Origin: DATLYH01 sp035575035
GTDB taxonomy: Bacteria > Planctomycetota > Planctomycetia > Gemmatales > Gemmataceae
Length of the DNA: 6,654 bases
Assembly (NCBI GenBank): GCA_035575035.1
Contig: DATLYH010000391.1
Location: 1-6,654 of the forward strand
Direction of reading: 5' to 3'
Shown here: piece after piece, positions 4,964 through 6,654 of the stretch
Numbering within the stretch: the first letter of the stretch is position 1
How the letters are laid out: every line of letters begins with the position of its first letter
Position numbers and translations under genes: made by a program
Notes under the pieces: generated by a model
Seen by the model: only the letters and a program-made list of their open reading frames with translations
What the model was told of the DNA's origin: nothing
Databases searched by the model: none

Positions 4964-5917
4964 ATGGTTCATTTCCGTTCGCGGCAGCATGCCGGTTTTA
5001 CCTTGATTGAGTTGTTGGTAGTGATCGCCATCATCGCGGTACTGATTGCTCTGCTCTTACCGGCCGTGCAGAAGGTGCGCGAGAGCGCTAACCTCACCCA
5101 GTGTAGGAATAACCTCAAGCAGATCGGGTTAGCCTGGCACCATCACCACGACACGCTCAAGTACTTCCCCACCACGGGGGCGCGATGGTGGGACGACGCC
5201 AACGGCCCCATTCCGGCGAAGTCAACGCCCAGCCCGTTCCTGCTGGACCTTACCACCCAGCAGGCCGGGTGGACCTTCCAGATCTTGCCGTACGTCGAGC
5301 AGGAGAACCTGTGGCGCCAGTCGCCGTCGGGCAACAACAACGGCACCGCCAACAACGCCGTGATCGAACGGACGATAGTGCCGATCTACGTGTGCCCGTC
5401 GCGGGGCGCGAACGTGTTCTCCAGCCTGTCGAACGGCGGCCGCATGTGGTTCCGGGCTGCCTATGTCAGCACGTATGGCACCTCGGTAGAAGTGCCGAGT
5501 GAAGCCATGGGCCGGCTGCATAACGGCATGGGGGTCTGGAACTTCGAGCCCCGGCTGAGCACCGCCGGAGTCACCGACGGCTTGTCGAACACCATCATGG
5601 TTGGCGAGCGCTACACCGCCGTCAGCCGCTATCTCGCCGATGACTGGGGGGGCGAACCGATCACCCGGGGGCACGGCTGGGGGGTCAGCCGGCGCTGCTG
5701 GGGGCTGCCCGTTCCCGACACGATCAACTTGACCGCCGGCAGCGCGCCTCCCGACGGCAACGGGCCGGCCAACGAACGGTTGGGCTCCGCCCACTCCACC
5801 GGGCTGAACGTCGTCTACGGCGATGGGTCGGTTCGGTTCCTTCGTTACAGCATGGACCTGACGGCGTACCGCAACCTGTGCGTCCGCAATGACGGCAACG
5901 TCGTGAGCGAGCCGTAA
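4964..5917 (+). CDS. DUF1559 pseudopilin-like protein B with prepilin signal
   Basis: This 317-residue paralogue of protein A matches it at 38 of the first 43 residues. The prepilin signal is MVHFRSRQHAG|FTLIELLVV with E16 at +5, followed by LLPAVQKVRESANLTQC. DUF1559 motifs are WTFQILPYVEQ (103-113), VCPSRG (143-148), VTDGLSNTIMVGERY (203-217) and a C-terminal SAHSTGLNVVYGDGSVRFLRYSMD (split here as 275-288 and 289-298). The usual HPGGxN is replaced by HSTGLN, a small deviation. The pair WGVSR (239-243) and WGVTR in protein A supports a specific relationship beyond the general family. The frame is open back to 4796, but that extension lacks a Shine-Dalgarno and would bury the prepilin leader. 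The gene is separated by 183 nt from protein A and by 27 nt from lipoprotein B, so it probably forms an operon with the latter. Confidence 0.92.
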   Translation: MVHFRSRQHAGFTLIELLVVIAIIAVLIALLLPAVQKVRESANLTQCRNNLKQIGLAWHHHHDTLKYFPTTGARWWDDANGPIPAKSTPSPFLLDLTTQQAGWTFQILPYVEQENLWRQSPSGNNNGTANNAVIERTIVPIYVCPSRGANVFSSLSNGGRMWFRAAYVSTYGTSVEVPSEAMGRLHNGMGVWNFEPRLSTAGVTDGLSNTIMVGERYTAVSRYLADDWGGEPITRGHGWGVSRRCWGLPVPDTINLTAGSAPPDGNGPANERLGSAHSTGLNVVYGDGSVRFLRYSMDLTAYRNLCVRNDGNVVSEP

Positions 5918-5944
5918 CCGGAGTGTGGTGAACAAGGACTTACA

Positions 5945-6379
5945 ATGAACCGGGCACTGCTCCTCTTAGGTTTCGTTGCGCTTCTGGTTGTGGGATGTGG
6001 CTCGTCCCCCCCGACCTATGATGCCAAAACGATCGAGGCAGCCAACCAGTTTGGCAAGGTCGCGGCGGCGTACAAGGAGGCCTACCAGAAGATCCGCCGC
6101 CCGCCGACGGCGGACGACCTCAAGCCGTTTTTGAAAAAATACGGCGACCCGGACGCCTTGTTGACCTCGCCCCTCGATGGCAAGCCGCTGGTCATCGTTC
6201 CAGGGCCTCCACCGGACGCGCCGCCAGCCGAGGGGGAGCAGCCGATCATTGCCTACGAACAGACGGGCGTGAATGGAAGGCGGATGACAGTGGACAGTCG
6301 CGGCACGGTCGTCTTCTTCTCCGATGCCGAGTTCGCCAAAATCAAGTTCGCCGGCGGTCATAAACCGGCAGAGAGGTAA
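5945..6379 (+). CDS. Putative lipoprotein B, paralogue of lipoprotein A
   Basis: This 144-residue protein is of unknown function. The lipoprotein signal is MNRALLLLGFVALLVVGC, with lipobox VVGC and C18 as the expected lipidated residue. A short Ser/Pro linker (GSSPPTYD) follows. The mature domain repeats the lipoprotein A pattern: AYKEAY (42-47), LKPFLKKYGDPDALLTSPLDGKP (59-81, broken as LKPFLK then GDPDALLTSPLDGKP), PIIAYE (100-105), GVNGRR (108-113), DSRG and FAGGHKP (135-141). The variable middle is proline-rich (VPGPPPDAPPAEGE). AAGGA at 5934-5938 lies 6 nt before the ATG. The gene starts 27 nt after pseudopilin B, so the two are probably translated from one mRNA. A role at the envelope next to the pseudopilin is inferred from context. 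No enzymatic motif is visible. It converges with the DUF1501 gene. Confidence 0.82.
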   Translation: MNRALLLLGFVALLVVGCGSSPPTYDAKTIEAANQFGKVAAAYKEAYQKIRRPPTADDLKPFLKKYGDPDALLTSPLDGKPLVIVPGPPPDAPPAEGEQPIIAYEQTGVNGRRMTVDSRGTVVFFSDAEFAKIKFAGGHKPAER

Positions 6380-6395
6380 TCTCACCGGTCCCTTC

Positions 6396-6654
6396 TCACG
6401 CCATGATCTCGCGGATAGGCTCGGCTCCCTCGACACCGACGAGCTTCTGATCCAGCCCGCCATAAAAGTACGTCAAGCGGTCGGGATCAATGCCGAGCAA
6501 GTGCAGGATGGTAGCGTGCAGCCGCTTGACATGGAACGGCTTCTCCACGGCGGCGCTGCCCAACTCGTCGGTGGCGCCGACACTGACGCCTCCCTTGACC
6601 CCGCCGCCCGCCAGCCACATCGTGAAACCATACGAGTTGTGGTCCCGGCCGGTT
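6396..6654 (-). CDS. DUF1501 family protein, C-terminal part (cut by right edge)
   Basis: The last 85 residues are visible, ending with TGA at 6396-6398; the start lies beyond the right edge. The fragment opens TGRDHNSYGFTMWLAGGGVK, the characteristic DUF1501 C-terminal motif. It continues with GATDELG, HVKRLHATILHLLGIDPDRL, TYFYGGLDQKLVGVEG and EPIREIMA. DUF1501 proteins are exported proteins related to the alkaline phosphatase/sulfatase superfamily, usually with a Tat-type signal at the missing N-terminus. They are very common in planctomycetes, where they often follow a DUF1553/DUF1549 cytochrome-like gene. Any such partner would be to the right of this window. The stop is 16 nt from the lipoprotein B stop on the other strand, and no clear bidirectional terminator is seen in the gap. 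Confidence 0.9.
   Translation of the reverse strand, partial: TGRDHNSYGFTMWLAGGGVKGGVSVGATDELGSAAVEKPFHVKRLHATILHLLGIDPDRLTYFYGGLDQKLVGVEGAEPIREIMA

Noticed and set aside
5169..5183. 15-nt match (CCACCACGGGGGCGC) between pilin B and the palindrome's right edge
   Set aside because: It lies in conserved DUF1559 coding sequence (FPTTGAR) and has no inverted partner, so chance similarity in GC-rich DNA is the simplest view.
5222..5935. Minus-strand open frame of 237 codons
   Set aside because: It is antisense to pseudopilin B, of low-complexity Val/Ala/Arg/Gly composition, and has no recognisable motif.
1..6654. CRISPR array, tRNA, rRNA, insertion sequence or phage gene
   Set aside because: I saw no spaced direct repeats, cloverleaf-like segment, rRNA-like stretch, transposase motif or paired terminal repeats.

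Overview
This GC-rich window most likely comes from a planctomycete, probably near Gemmata. That placement is inferred from gene content: two DUF1559 pseudopilin-like proteins with GFTLIELLVVIAII-type prepilin signals, the C-terminus of a DUF1501 protein, and a secreted PA14-domain protein. No 16S rRNA or other marker gene is present to confirm it.

Left part (1-1565), minus strand. The N-terminal 137 residues of an exported PA14-domain protein run off the left edge. Upstream of it in transcription, and also on the minus strand, is a complete D-2-hydroxyacid dehydrogenase of the glycerate dehydrogenase/hydroxypyruvate reductase type. It starts at a GTG behind a strong Shine-Dalgarno sequence. 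A perfect 43-nt palindrome lies 7 nt upstream of that Shine-Dalgarno, inside a 321-nt divergent intergenic region.

Middle (1887-3014), plus strand. A membrane-anchored endonuclease/exonuclease/phosphatase (EEP) family protein has three predicted N-terminal membrane segments and a complete set of EEP motifs.

Right part (3252-6379), plus strand. Four genes form a small cassette: lipoprotein A, DUF1559 pseudopilin A, DUF1559 pseudopilin B, lipoprotein B. The two lipoproteins are paralogues of each other, and so are the two pseudopilins, giving a lipo-pilin-pilin-lipo order. The pilin genes also share sequence upstream of and across their start codons. The likely reading is duplication of a pilin/lipoprotein unit that acts at the cell envelope. 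No pilus assembly ATPase, platform protein or prepilin peptidase is in the window, so processing would depend on genes elsewhere.

Right edge (6396-6654), minus strand. The C-terminal 85 residues of a DUF1501 protein converge on lipoprotein B with a 16-nt gap.

I saw no tRNA, rRNA, CRISPR array, transposase or phage gene. The most interesting items are the paired pseudopilin/lipoprotein cassette with its uncharacterised lipoprotein family, and the palindrome in front of the dehydrogenase.
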